Origin: Bacteroidota bacterium
GTDB taxonomy: Bacteria > Bacteroidota > Bacteroidia > Bacteroidales > F082
NCBI GenBank assembly: GCA_018830105.1
Contig: JAHJTC010000004.1
Span: forward strand, 682,001 to 746,000
Direction of reading: 5' to 3'
DNA length: 64,000 bases
The position numbers and the translations under genes were made by a program. A model generated the notes under the pieces. The model saw only the letters and a program-made list of their open reading frames with translations. It made no database searches and was not told where the DNA came from. Of the stretch, positions 51,744-63,178 are shown piece after piece (the stretch's first letter is position 1; each line of letters starts with the position of its first letter).

Positions 51744-52871
51744 ATGAAAAAGTTATTTTTCCCATTGTATCTACTATTCCTTTTGACTGCTTGTAATTCT
51801 CCATCAGAAAATCATGATCACGACCACGATCACGATCATGATCATTCCAGCCACGAAATACCAGTAAAAAACGTATTGCATTATCCTGCCGAAAAGAATT
51901 TATCCAATGTTAAACAGCTCACTTTTGGTGGCGACAATGCCGAGGCCTACTTTAGCTTTGACGACGAAATGATTGTTTTTCAGTCAAACAACCCGGCCTG
52001 GTCGCTTGAATGTGATCAGATTTTCTATACTGCACTTGAAACGGCAAACATGGACGAAAAAATCCCTAATCTGATTAGCACGGGACAAGGCAGAACAACC
52101 TGCTCCTATTTTATGCCCGGCGACTCAACTATACTTTATGCTTCCACACACATGGGCGATGGAAGCTGTCCGCATGTGCCTGCCCCACGCGCTGATGGCA
52201 AATATGTTTGGCCAATTTATAGTGACTACAACATCTTTGTAGCTGATCTGGATGGTAATATCATCGATACGCTTACAAAACGAGATGGCTACGATGCCGA
52301 AGCCACAGTTTCGCCCAAAGGCGACAAAATCGTATTTACGTCCGACAGAAGCGGCGACTTAGAGCTTTATACCATGAATATTGATGGCAGCGATGTAAAA
52401 CAAGTAACTTTTGGCTTGGGGTATGATGGTGGCGCCTTCTTTTCGCCGGATGGCACAAAGCTGGTTTTTAGATCATCACGACCACAAACCACAGAAGAAA
52501 TTGAAGAATATCGCAATTTGCTTGCCGAAGGTTTGGTAATGCCTACCAATATGGAAATCTATGTTTGCGATGTTGATGGTTCAAATTTAACACAGGTAAC
52601 AAAGTTAGGCAAAGCCAACTGGGCACCCTATTTTCATCCATCAGGTGAGAAGCTGGTATTCAGCTCAAACCATCATTCCGATATTGGCTATCAGTTTAAT
52701 ATCTTTATGATTAACCTGGATGGCAGCGGACTGCAACAAATCACACACGATGAAACTTTTGATGCGTTCCCCATGTTTTCATTTGATGGCACAAAACTTA
52801 TTTTTTCGAGCAATCGCAATAATAATGGCACACGCGACACCAATATATTTCTCGCTGATTGGGTAGAATAA
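51744..52871 (+). CDS. Beta-propeller (TolB/PD40-like) lipoprotein with His/Asp-rich N-terminus
   Basis: 375 residues. Lipoprotein signal ending LLTAC (Cys17). Then ENHDHDHDHDHDHSSH (22-37), seven His alternating with Asp, likely binding Zn, Ni or Cu. Six or seven PD40-type blades follow, such as SPKGDKIVFTSDRSGDLELYTMN and SPDGTKLVFRSSRP. Membrane anchored in the periplasm or on the surface. No catalytic motif found. The His/Asp stretch comes from a GATCAC-type hexanucleotide run. A strong terminator follows. Function unknown. Confidence 0.8.
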   Translation: MKKLFFPLYLLFLLTACNSPSENHDHDHDHDHDHSSHEIPVKNVLHYPAEKNLSNVKQLTFGGDNAEAYFSFDDEMIVFQSNNPAWSLECDQIFYTALETANMDEKIPNLISTGQGRTTCSYFMPGDSTILYASTHMGDGSCPHVPAPRADGKYVWPIYSDYNIFVADLDGNIIDTLTKRDGYDAEATVSPKGDKIVFTSDRSGDLELYTMNIDGSDVKQVTFGLGYDGGAFFSPDGTKLVFRSSRPQTTEEIEEYRNLLAEGLVMPTNMEIYVCDVDGSNLTQVTKLGKANWAPYFHPSGEKLVFSSNHHSDIGYQFNIFMINLDGSGLQQITHDETFDAFPMFSFDGTKLIFSSNRNNNGTRDTNIFLADWVE

Positions 52872-52891
52872 AAATACTTTTGATCTTAAAT

Positions 52892-52933
52892 AAAAGCCGG
52901 TAAAGCGAAAAGCTACCTACCGGCTTTTTTTTT
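52892..52933 (+). terminator. Intrinsic terminator after the propeller lipoprotein gene
   Basis: AAAAGCCGGTA (52892-52902) and TACCGGCTTTT (52918-52928) with a 15-nt loop, then T-run. Confidence 0.88.
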
Positions 52934-53134
52934 GAAAACTACTTATCAATTTCCAGTTATTTACTCAAACACTTCCCAAAAACAAAAAGCTTTTCAGGGC
53001 GAGCGAATAAACTTTGAATACCACAGAAAAAGCTTACAGTAAAACAGTTCAGCTCTCAAACTTCGGTTAATGTTTATTCGAAGTGCTATAAAAGACTTAC
53101 TTTAGCCTCAGAAAACTAAACCACTTGTATTTCC

Positions 53135-53632
53135 ATGAATCCCGAAAAAGTTTATCAAAATCTTAATCAGCTACATATTCCCTATCAGGTTTACAATCAT
53201 CCTCCCACACCTTCAGTAGAAGACGCTCTGCCTTACTGGGAAAAAATTGATGCCACCCACTGCAAAAACCTTTTCTTTCGCAATCACAAAGGCAACAAGC
53301 ATTACCTCGTGATCTTTCACCATTTGAAGCAGCTAAACATACGACAGCTCGAAAAGCTACTCAAACAAGGAAAACTCAGCTTCGCCTCCGAAAAGCGCAT
53401 GATAAAATACCTCGGTCTCACACCCGGCAGCGTCTCCCCTTTCGGCATTATCAACGATTCCGAAAAACATGTGCAACTCTTTATCGATGAAGACCTGATG
53501 CAGGCCAGCCACCTCAGCTTTCATCCCAACATCAATACTTCAACAGTAGTTATCTCCAAAGACGATTTCCTGAAATTCCTGAATTATCATGGCAACCCAT
53601 TTATTGTTTTAACATTCAACCCAACTTCATAA
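53135..53632 (+). CDS. YbaK/ProX-family tRNA deacylase
   Basis: 165 residues. YNHPPTPSVEDA and CKNLFFRNHKGNKHYLVI are the blocks of the Ala-tRNA(Pro) deacylase (ProXp-ala/PrdX) branch of the YbaK family. SFASEKRMIKYLGLTPGSVSPFGIIND includes the family's LGLTPGSVSPFG signature. It hydrolyses Ala mischarged on tRNA-Pro. Free-standing, cytoplasmic. It sits alone between two intergenic gaps. Confidence 0.88.
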   Translation: MNPEKVYQNLNQLHIPYQVYNHPPTPSVEDALPYWEKIDATHCKNLFFRNHKGNKHYLVIFHHLKQLNIRQLEKLLKQGKLSFASEKRMIKYLGLTPGSVSPFGIINDSEKHVQLFIDEDLMQASHLSFHPNINTSTVVISKDDFLKFLNYHGNPFIVLTFNPTS

Positions 53633-53734
53633 AGTTAATACTGAATAAGTTAATCACAATTTAGATAAAAATAGCCCCAACTATATATTGGCTCTTTCAG
53701 TAAAAACAAGCACAATACTTCCATCTTTTTTAGC

Positions 53735-53742
53735 TAATTTTG
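53735..53742 (+). promoter_or_regulatory. Promoter -7 element for arcA
   Basis: TAATTTTG, full consensus, 41 bp before the ATG. Confidence 0.5.
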
Positions 53743-53783
53743 CGACTCTTTAATCAAGCAAATATTATAAAAATTAAATAGTT

Positions 53784-55049
53784 ATGTCAGCAGATAAGAT
53801 TAATATCAATGTGCACTCGGAGATCGGTGAACTCGAAGCTGTTATCATTCACACGCCTGGTCCTGAAGTAGAAAATATGACACCCGAAAATGCTGCCAGA
53901 GCGCTATACAGTGATATTTTAAATCTGAGCGTGGCCTTGCCCGAATACAACGAATTCAAAGCAGTGCTCGAAAAGGTAGCACGCGTTTTTGATGTAAAAG
54001 ACCTGCTGAATGACATATTGACCAACGAAAAGGTTAAAGCCAGCCTTATCAGCCGTATCTGTCGGCACGAATCGGTTGAAGACGCCTGTACACTGCTTGG
54101 CGACTTAAATGATGTAGAGCTCGCCCGCCAGCTAATTGAAGGGGTTGAAATGCATAAAAATACGCTCACCAAATATCTTGATAACGAACGCTACTCATTA
54201 CATCCGCTTCCTAATTTTTTCTTTACCCGGGATGCTTCTTTCAGCATGAACGACAAAGTGATGATCAGCCACATGGCCAGTAAGGTACGCGAACGCGAAG
54301 CACTTATCATGGAAGCAATTTTTGATTATCACCCAGCATTTTCCACACAAACGGTAAATCCAGTTAAAAGCTTCGACCGTACCGGCAAAGCTACCATTGA
54401 AGGCGGCGATGTAATTATCGCCCGCGAGGATGTTTTCCTGAGTGGAATCAGTGGCAGAACAAGTAGCCAGGGCATTGATGCACTGCTCGAATATTTAAAA
54501 ACTAAACCGGGAACCAAACACCTAATCCTACAGGAATTGCCTTATCAGCCAGAATCTTTCATCCACCTCGATATGGTTTTTACCTTTTTGGATAAAGACA
54601 AATGCATGATCTTCGAGCCACTCATCCTGCATTCCAGCAGGCATCTCACCATACATATCATCATCGAAGAAAGCAAGGTGGTTCAGATCAAAGAAGAGAA
54701 AAACATACTTGACTCGTTGAAAAAGCTGGGCATGGATCTCGAACCTGTCCTTTGTGGAGGAGCTAATGAAAGCTTTATCATGGAGCGCGAACAATGGCAA
54801 AGTGGTGCAAACTTTTTTGCCATCGCCCCCGGGAAAATTATTGGTTACGGCAGAAACACCTATACCATGAACGAACTTAACCGCCATGGTTTCGAAGTCA
54901 TTAAAGCAAAAGACGTTATTAAGGAACGCGTAAAAATTGAAGATTATGCCAAATATGTAATCACCATTGAAGGCGACGAACTGTCGCGTGGTGGTGGCGG
55001 TGCACGCTGCATGACGATGCCCATTAGCCGAAAAGATGTTGATTGGTAA
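53784..55049 (+). CDS. arcA: Arginine deiminase
   Basis: 421 residues. NVHSEIGELEAVIIHTPGPE at the start, FTRDAS, IEGGDVII, HLDMVFTFLD and GGGGARCMTMP with catalytic C409. The substrate residues of the guanidine-modifying superfamily are present. It converts arginine to citrulline and ammonia. No arcB, arcC or antiporter is adjacent, so a full energy-yielding pathway is not coded here. The next gene, a cyclase, starts 17 bp downstream. Confidence 0.95.
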   Translation: MSADKININVHSEIGELEAVIIHTPGPEVENMTPENAARALYSDILNLSVALPEYNEFKAVLEKVARVFDVKDLLNDILTNEKVKASLISRICRHESVEDACTLLGDLNDVELARQLIEGVEMHKNTLTKYLDNERYSLHPLPNFFFTRDASFSMNDKVMISHMASKVREREALIMEAIFDYHPAFSTQTVNPVKSFDRTGKATIEGGDVIIAREDVFLSGISGRTSSQGIDALLEYLKTKPGTKHLILQELPYQPESFIHLDMVFTFLDKDKCMIFEPLILHSSRHLTIHIIIEESKVVQIKEEKNILDSLKKLGMDLEPVLCGGANESFIMEREQWQSGANFFAIAPGKIIGYGRNTYTMNELNRHGFEVIKAKDVIKERVKIEDYAKYVITIEGDELSRGGGGARCMTMPISRKDVDW

Positions 55050-55066
55050 ACATTTAAACAACAATT

Positions 55067-56914
55067 TTGAACCCAAAAAAAATACCGGTATATTTCTCCT
55101 TCAGGATTTATCTGATTAGCCTGTTGCTCTTCCTCATGCTGGTATTTCCCATTTCATTAATCATGCTCTTCAAATATGGACCGTATTGGATTGAAGAACG
55201 TGGTATTCCAAAAAGCCTTGAGCAATATAATGATCTGCCTCAGAAAATTGCGGCAGATACACTTACTCAAGCAATGACCGACAGCCTGTCGATTGTGCTG
55301 AACAATGAAAATAAACAAGCTGTGGGCTGGACACTGGAGCCCAGCAATCAAGAAATTAATTTTGGAAATGCGGTTGGTCTTTTGTTTAGGATGATGCTGG
55401 TATCACTCCTGCTGGGATTTGCCTTCAACTATCCTTTTCAACGTTGTTTTAAGCTAAAAAGGAAGGCCAAAATTCCGGGAGATAAACTCATTCTTTTTTG
55501 TCGCAAGTGGTTGTTGTATGTACCTGTAATTAACAGTTTTATACTTGCATTCAGCTTTGGCGTGGCACTGATCTATATGGGCTTTCAGGTTTTTGATCCT
55601 GGTATCGAAAGCGCAGCAAGCAGGCAGTTTTACAGACAATTCTTTTTTATCTCGGTATTTGCCAGCTTTCTTTCCGTATTTTTTATGTTTTTCTGGTTTC
55701 GTTTCAGGGTACGCTTCAAATATCTTGAGCATGTTTTTGACTCTGTAAGTCTCTACAAAAGCCCGTTGAATAAATCAAAAAACCACCTCGTTCGTCACCT
55801 TTGGGTAAACAGCATCATGACGACATTGCTCCCGCTGACAATTGTTACCTTCTATTTATCATTCAGTATCAGCACTATACAGACTTCTATAAAGAGTAAG
55901 CCGAGCCCCGAACAAACAGAAGTGCTCTTTGGTAAATACCTACAGATTATCGAAGATACCGATATGTTACTCGGCGCCAACTTATTCTACGTGAATGCTA
56001 TTGACAGCTTACTGATGTTTGTGGGTATCTTCTCCGGCATGATGATCAGCATTATCTACCTCTTTTTCTTTGTAAACTGGACCAACAAAAGTATCATTAT
56101 CCCTATCGAGGAAATGTTGCAAAAAATGCGTGAAACTGACAAAAGTGAACTCGGGCAGCTGGCTGTGGTGCGAACCACCGATGAAATTGGTGAGTTAGCC
56201 GTAGGCTATAACGAAATGGCCGCCAGGATTACTACAAATATCCGTCAGCTGAAGCAAACAACCGAAGCCAACCAACGTTTTGTTCCACAGCAGTTTATGC
56301 AGCTGTTGGGCAAACAAGATATCACCGAAGTTACCCTGGGCGACCAGATACAAAAAGAAATGACAGTTTTGTTTGTTGATATCAAGTCCTTTACAAGCCT
56401 GTCGGAGCAGATGAGCCCCAAAGCTAATTTCGACTTTTTGAATGCTTACCTCAAGCATATGGAGCCCATCATTAGAAAACATAATGGTTTTATCGATAAA
56501 TTTATCGGCGACTCAATCATGGCGCTCTTCGATGAAAAGCCTGAACACGCGTTGGCTGCTGCTATAGAAATGCAGGAGTGCCTGCGAACTTTCAACAGCG
56601 AATTAATTGCCAGGGCTATGAAACCCATCGAAACCGGAACCGGCATCCATACTGGCAGCCTGATGCTTGGCATGGTGGGCGGTGAAGGACGCATGGAAGG
56701 CACAGTAATTTCTGACGCAGTGAATCTGGCAAGCCGCATCGAGGGTCTGACACGTTTGTTTGGAGAAAACATCATCCTCTCCGAAACAACCTTAAATCGT
56801 CTTGAAAATCCTGCCAAATACCAGCTTAAATACCTGGACGAAGTAAAGGTTAAAGGCCGCATAAAAGCTGTGAAAATCTATGCCTTGAACTTCAATAAAC
56901 CCCTTAAAATCTAA
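55067..56914 (+). CDS. Membrane class III adenylate/guanylate cyclase, TTG start
   Basis: 615 residues starting at TTG 55067, which gives a basic N-terminus (MNPKKIP) before the first membrane helix; no ATG is better placed. Six predicted helices (about 13-35, 102-122, 148-172, 191-211, 248-268, 313-336), a HAMP-like segment (337-390) and a class III cyclase domain (about 430-600). Metal residues D438 and D482; K478 and D550 are the base-specifying pair seen in adenylate cyclases; N553 and R557 stabilise the transition state. So ATP to cAMP is predicted. It follows arcA by 17 bp and is 2 bp before the HD gene. Confidence 0.9.
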   Translation: MNPKKIPVYFSFRIYLISLLLFLMLVFPISLIMLFKYGPYWIEERGIPKSLEQYNDLPQKIAADTLTQAMTDSLSIVLNNENKQAVGWTLEPSNQEINFGNAVGLLFRMMLVSLLLGFAFNYPFQRCFKLKRKAKIPGDKLILFCRKWLLYVPVINSFILAFSFGVALIYMGFQVFDPGIESAASRQFYRQFFFISVFASFLSVFFMFFWFRFRVRFKYLEHVFDSVSLYKSPLNKSKNHLVRHLWVNSIMTTLLPLTIVTFYLSFSISTIQTSIKSKPSPEQTEVLFGKYLQIIEDTDMLLGANLFYVNAIDSLLMFVGIFSGMMISIIYLFFFVNWTNKSIIIPIEEMLQKMRETDKSELGQLAVVRTTDEIGELAVGYNEMAARITTNIRQLKQTTEANQRFVPQQFMQLLGKQDITEVTLGDQIQKEMTVLFVDIKSFTSLSEQMSPKANFDFLNAYLKHMEPIIRKHNGFIDKFIGDSIMALFDEKPEHALAAAIEMQECLRTFNSELIARAMKPIETGTGIHTGSLMLGMVGGEGRMEGTVISDAVNLASRIEGLTRLFGENIILSETTLNRLENPAKYQLKYLDEVKVKGRIKAVKIYALNFNKPLKI

Positions 56915-56916
56915 CC

Positions 56917-57525
56917 ATGGACTTATTGCGATTTAAAGAAGATATTATTCAACTTATAACTAATCACTCTTCAGCGTCAAATATCTATCACTCTGTATTT
57001 CATACACTTGATGTTTTAGATGCAGTTGATAACCTGATTCCACATTTTGACCTTGACAATGAAACCGCCTTATTAATCCAGACTTCAGCCCTGCTACACG
57101 AAACCGGTATGACGCGTTCCAGAACCGCACATGAAGCTGCTTCAGTTGAAATTGCTGAAGAACTTTTGCCCGACTATGGATTCTCTGCGGTACAGATAAA
57201 ACGTATAAGCGCCATGATTTTGGCCACTACCATGCCACAGCGCCCCGAATCGTTGGAAGCCCAAATACTTTGTGATGCCGACCTTGATTACCTGGGAAGA
57301 GACGATTACTTCATTATCTCGCACAAACTTCGTCTTGAATGGATAAAAACAGAAAACTATACCCAAGACCTAAAAAAATGGTACATGTTTCAGCAAGATT
57401 TTTTAAGCAACCATAAATATTTCACCGCGGCAGCGCGCAGTTTGCGGCATAAAGGAAAAGTGCAAAACTTGCAATTAGTTAGTAATTTAGTCGATTCGAT
57501 TACTACTAAAAATCAGCCTGAATAA
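56917..57525 (+). CDS. HD-domain hydrolase-like protein
   Basis: 202 residues. YHSVFHTLDVL (H25/H29), ALLHETGMT (H61-E62) and LCDADLDYLG (D120) follow the HD superfamily order, but the HD doublet is HE here. It is 2 bp after the cyclase stop, so it is translated with it. It could degrade the cyclic nucleotide (HD phosphodiesterases exist), or bind it. The reaction is inferred from its neighbour only. No membrane segment. Confidence 0.8.
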   Translation: MDLLRFKEDIIQLITNHSSASNIYHSVFHTLDVLDAVDNLIPHFDLDNETALLIQTSALLHETGMTRSRTAHEAASVEIAEELLPDYGFSAVQIKRISAMILATTMPQRPESLEAQILCDADLDYLGRDDYFIISHKLRLEWIKTENYTQDLKKWYMFQQDFLSNHKYFTAAARSLRHKGKVQNLQLVSNLVDSITTKNQPE

Positions 57526-57575
57526 ATTTTATCGCGGCTGTAAACAACGATCGTTACAACTGCTTGATAAAATGT

Positions 57576-57583
57576 TATTTTTG
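57576..57583 (+). promoter_or_regulatory. Promoter -7 element for the GT-C gene
   Basis: TATTTTTG, full consensus, 29 bp before the ATG at 57612. Confidence 0.45.
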
Positions 57584-57611
57584 TCATTGAATCTCTGCAA
57601 TAAAAACCAGC

Positions 57612-59174
57612 ATGATAAAAAAGCTATTTCACTTCAAACAAAAACATCCGTTTTTATTCATCATGCTCATTGGCTTGATTTTACGCTTTATTGCTGCAAT
57701 TTTCTCCAAAGGCTTTGGCATGCACGACGATCACTTTTTGGTGATTGAAGCAGCCGGTTCGTGGGTTGATGGTTATGATGTTCAACAATGGCTTCCCGGA
57801 AGCGAAGGCAATACTGGACCCGAAGGTCATAGTTTTTTCTATGTGGGTTTCCTGTATCTTTTTATGGGATTTCTTAAAGTATTCAGCATCACCGATCCGC
57901 AGCTGGTGATGTTTTTTGTGCGGCTTATCCATGCTTTACTTTCCCTGCTTGTAATTTCATTTGGTTACCGCATGGCAAGCCTGCTGGCCGAGAAACAAAC
58001 TGCCTATAAAGTTGCACTGCTGCTTGCCGTATTTTGGTTTATGCCCTATCTGAGCGTCAGAAATCTGGTGGAAATGGTAAGCATTCCCTTTTTAATGTAT
58101 GGCAGCCTGATCATTCTTCGACAGGAGCTTATCAGAAAAGCCGATGAGCCCGGCTACCATAAAACTTCTTTTCTCGTTGCTGGATTTTTTCTCGGAATGG
58201 CATTTTCAGTGCGCTATCAAACCTTATTTTATACAGGAGGACTTGGCCTGGCACTTTTAGTTATGCGCAACTGGAAAGGCATGCTCACAACTGCAACTGG
58301 TTTCCTGATCTCTGTCGTCATTTTCCAGGGAATTATCGATTTCTTTATTTGGAGAGTCCCTTTTGCTGAATTTATCGCCTATGTGCAATACAATCTCAGC
58401 CATGCCTATGATTACCATACAATGCCATGGTATCATTATCTTACCGTTTTCTTCGGGCTGCTCATCCCTCCTGTTAGTCTGATGCTGATATTTGGTTTTT
58501 TTCGAGACTGGAAAAGACATTTTCTATTGTTTTTCCCCGTATTTCTATTCCTGCTATTACATTCCATTTTCCCCAACAAACAAGAACGCTTTATTCTGCC
58601 TGTAGTGCCTTTGATAATAGTTTTAGGATTAAGTGGCTGGGATTATTTTGCTGCCAATTCAAACTTCTGGAAAAGCCATAAACAGCTACACCGGGGTTTA
58701 TGGGCTTTCTTCTGGATAATCAATACTACTTTGCTGCTTTTGTTTACGCCTATGTATGGCAAAAAAGCCAGAGTAGAATCAATGACATATCTGCAAAATT
58801 ATCCTGAAACCACCTATTTTTTGGTTGAAGATGTGAATAGTGGAGTGCTCCGCTTTCCGCCGTTGTTTTATTCCGGCAATTGGCCTTCCTATGATTATCT
58901 CCTCAAACAACACGAATACTTTAAAATGGCAGCTTCGGAGGAATGGAATAAAGTAGAAAATCAGCCGCAGTTTGTCCTGTTCTATCAGGATACTAACCTG
59001 GAAACCCGCATAGATTCTATTAAGAAATACCTGCCGGCAATTACCTATGAAACAACCGTATATCCAGGAAATATGGATAGGTTGATTCATTGGCTCAACC
59101 CGATAAATGCCAACGAAAAAATCTTTATTTACCGCAATACTGCCCGTATTCCAACCTCTTTTGAGAATCCTTAA
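57612..59174 (+). CDS. GT-C fold glycosyltransferase, Alg9/PIG-B-like (GT22)
   Basis: 520 residues with about 10 membrane helices. The first loop holds FGMHDDHFLV, the Asp motif of GT-C transferases. HSIFPNKQERFILPVVP matches the H-x-E-x-R-F block of GT22 mannosyltransferases. It would use a polyprenyl-phosphate sugar to extend a lipid-linked glycan at the periplasmic face. The C-terminal 150 residues form a soluble domain. Sugar and acceptor unknown. Confidence 0.75.
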   Translation: MIKKLFHFKQKHPFLFIMLIGLILRFIAAIFSKGFGMHDDHFLVIEAAGSWVDGYDVQQWLPGSEGNTGPEGHSFFYVGFLYLFMGFLKVFSITDPQLVMFFVRLIHALLSLLVISFGYRMASLLAEKQTAYKVALLLAVFWFMPYLSVRNLVEMVSIPFLMYGSLIILRQELIRKADEPGYHKTSFLVAGFFLGMAFSVRYQTLFYTGGLGLALLVMRNWKGMLTTATGFLISVVIFQGIIDFFIWRVPFAEFIAYVQYNLSHAYDYHTMPWYHYLTVFFGLLIPPVSLMLIFGFFRDWKRHFLLFFPVFLFLLLHSIFPNKQERFILPVVPLIIVLGLSGWDYFAANSNFWKSHKQLHRGLWAFFWIINTTLLLLFTPMYGKKARVESMTYLQNYPETTYFLVEDVNSGVLRFPPLFYSGNWPSYDYLLKQHEYFKMAASEEWNKVENQPQFVLFYQDTNLETRIDSIKKYLPAITYETTVYPGNMDRLIHWLNPINANEKIFIYRNTARIPTSFENP

Positions 59175-59203
59175 GTTTTATTGCAGCATCGAAAAAAATC
59201 TAA

Positions 59204-61279
<2,076 letters not shown>

Positions 61280-61282
61280 GCG

Positions 61283-63058
61283 TTAGCGTGCTATATTTTG
61301 CAAGGCATAATACTTTCCGTCAGCATTACCAATCAGTTCGTCGTGCGTGCCAGCCTCCACAATTCTGCCCTGATCGAGTACAAGTATTGTGTCGGCCTCA
61401 CGTATCGTTGACAAACGATGGGCAATTATTATTGAGGTGCGTCCTTTCATAAGTTCGTTGAGAGCCGACTGCACCTGGCTTTCCGATTCGGTATCAAGTG
61501 CACTGGTAGCTTCGTCAAGCACCAAAATTTTTGGATCACGTAAGATAGCACGTGCAATGGCAACCCGTTGTTTTTGTCCCCCCGAAAGCTGCAAACCACG
61601 CTCTCCAACAACAGTATCAAATCCCTGGGGGAAGCTGTTAATAAAACTAAGTGCATTGGCTTTTTCAGCCGCTAGTTTCAATTCTTCAAAGTCTGCGCCG
61701 GGTTTGCCGTAAGCAATATTCTCAGCAATTGTTCCGCCAAAAAGCAAAACTTCCTGCGGCACAATAGCCATCTGCTTCCGCAAACAGTTCAAGCTTAGCT
61801 CATTGGCAGGAATATTATCCAGTAATACCTCTCCGAGGTTAGGATCGTAAAATCTGAATATCAAAGAAGTGATGGTGGTTTTCCCGGCACCAGATGCGCC
61901 GACCAATGCAATTTTCTGGCCTGTTTTCACTTCAAAATCAATTCCTTTCAACACCTCAAGTTCAGGACGTGAAGGATAAGCAAAACTTACTGAATCAAAG
62001 CGAAGATTACCTTTTAGTATTTTGTCATCTCCACAATCTGCTGTGAGTTGTGGTTCCGTTTCTTCTTCCAGCAGATCAAGCAAACTATCCGTAGCACCAA
62101 TTGCTTTCTGCACCTGCGAATACAAATCAGCCATACCGGAAATAGAAGCTCCTATAAATAATGTGTAGAGGATGAACTTGAACAAATCGCCCGAACTCAA
62201 TCCCGCACCCTGATTAACGAGGTAAACACCGAACCAGATCACGCCTACTATACTGGTAAACAAGCTAAATACGATGAGTGATATAAATAAAGCACGCCAT
62301 CTTGCACCCTTCAATCCAATAGTAATCACCTCGTTGGTTGCTTCCGAATAGCGGTTACTTTCGTAGCTCTCATTATTAAAAGCCTTTACATTGGAAATAC
62401 CTTGTAAGGTTTCCTCAACGATAACATTGGAAAGAGCGACCTGAGATTGTGCTTCTTTGGAAAGCCGGCGAACAGCTTTGCCAAATATACGTGCACCAAT
62501 TGCTACCAAAGGGACAAAAGCAAGCATAAAAATGGTAAGCTTGTACGAAATCAATGTCAGCAAAAAGATGCCGCCAATGATCACTATCATTTGACGAATA
62601 AACTGCGCAACAGTAAAAGTGAAAGTTTCCTGAAGGACAGAGATATCAGAGGAAATGCGACTGTTGAGCTCCCCTACTCTGCGCGATGAAAAAAAACGCA
62701 TTGGCAACCTGATCATGTGGTTGTATGTGGTTTGGCGCAGTTGTGCAAGCATGTATTGGGTTACGATAGCAAATAAATAGATCCGGTAATAGGATAGTAC
62801 GGCATTTACCGCAAATATCCCTAACAATATCAAGGCCAACTCGTTAATGCGCTGTAAACTTGCTTCAGGGTTGGCGGCATCCAATAACTCACCCAATAGC
62901 ATTGGGAAAGCCAGTGTTCCTAAACTTGAAAATATTAATGCGCCGAGTCCTCCGATAAACGCCCATTTCTTGGGCCACATAAAACGCAACAATGACAACA
63001 ATCTTTTTAAACCCTTTAGGCTCAATTTTGCTTTCGCTTCATCCTTTTCTTCCTTCAT
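61283..63058 (-). CDS. MsbA-type ABC exporter (fused membrane and ATPase domains)
   Basis: 591 residues. Six membrane helices in the N-terminal half (about 30-320), then an ATPase domain with Walker A GASGAGKTT, signature LSGGQKQRV and Walker B ILVLDEATSALD. A homodimeric exporter in the inner membrane; lipid, lipid A or drug substrates are all possible. It has a charged N-terminal tail (MKEEKDEAKAK). No gene next to it indicates the cargo. Confidence 0.9.
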   Translation of the reverse strand: MKEEKDEAKAKLSLKGLKRLLSLLRFMWPKKWAFIGGLGALIFSSLGTLAFPMLLGELLDAANPEASLQRINELALILLGIFAVNAVLSYYRIYLFAIVTQYMLAQLRQTTYNHMIRLPMRFFSSRRVGELNSRISSDISVLQETFTFTVAQFIRQMIVIIGGIFLLTLISYKLTIFMLAFVPLVAIGARIFGKAVRRLSKEAQSQVALSNVIVEETLQGISNVKAFNNESYESNRYSEATNEVITIGLKGARWRALFISLIVFSLFTSIVGVIWFGVYLVNQGAGLSSGDLFKFILYTLFIGASISGMADLYSQVQKAIGATDSLLDLLEEETEPQLTADCGDDKILKGNLRFDSVSFAYPSRPELEVLKGIDFEVKTGQKIALVGASGAGKTTITSLIFRFYDPNLGEVLLDNIPANELSLNCLRKQMAIVPQEVLLFGGTIAENIAYGKPGADFEELKLAAEKANALSFINSFPQGFDTVVGERGLQLSGGQKQRVAIARAILRDPKILVLDEATSALDTESESQVQSALNELMKGRTSIIIAHRLSTIREADTILVLDQGRIVEAGTHDELIGNADGKYYALQNIAR

Positions 63059-63124
63059 TCCTGGTCCTTTTTCTAACTTGCTTAAACCGTTTTAAGGCTT
63101 AAAATGTTCATCTACTTAAAATGT

Positions 63125-63145
63125 AAAGGAGGAAAGACATCCTTT
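63125..63145 (-). terminator. Weak hairpin after the SRPBCC/GyrI-like gene
   Basis: AAAGGA (63125-63130) and TCCTTT (63140-63145), with an A/T-rich flank. It may end the minus-strand transcript. Confidence 0.3.
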
Positions 63146-63178
63146 ATCCCACAAAACGACAACGCCATTTACACTGAT

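Noticed and set aside
51801..51857. GATCAC-type repeat as a CRISPR or satellite
   Set aside because: It is inside a coding frame, has no spacers and encodes alternating His/Asp.
53784..55049. Complete arginine deiminase pathway
   Set aside because: arcB, arcC and an arginine/ornithine antiporter are absent from the window.
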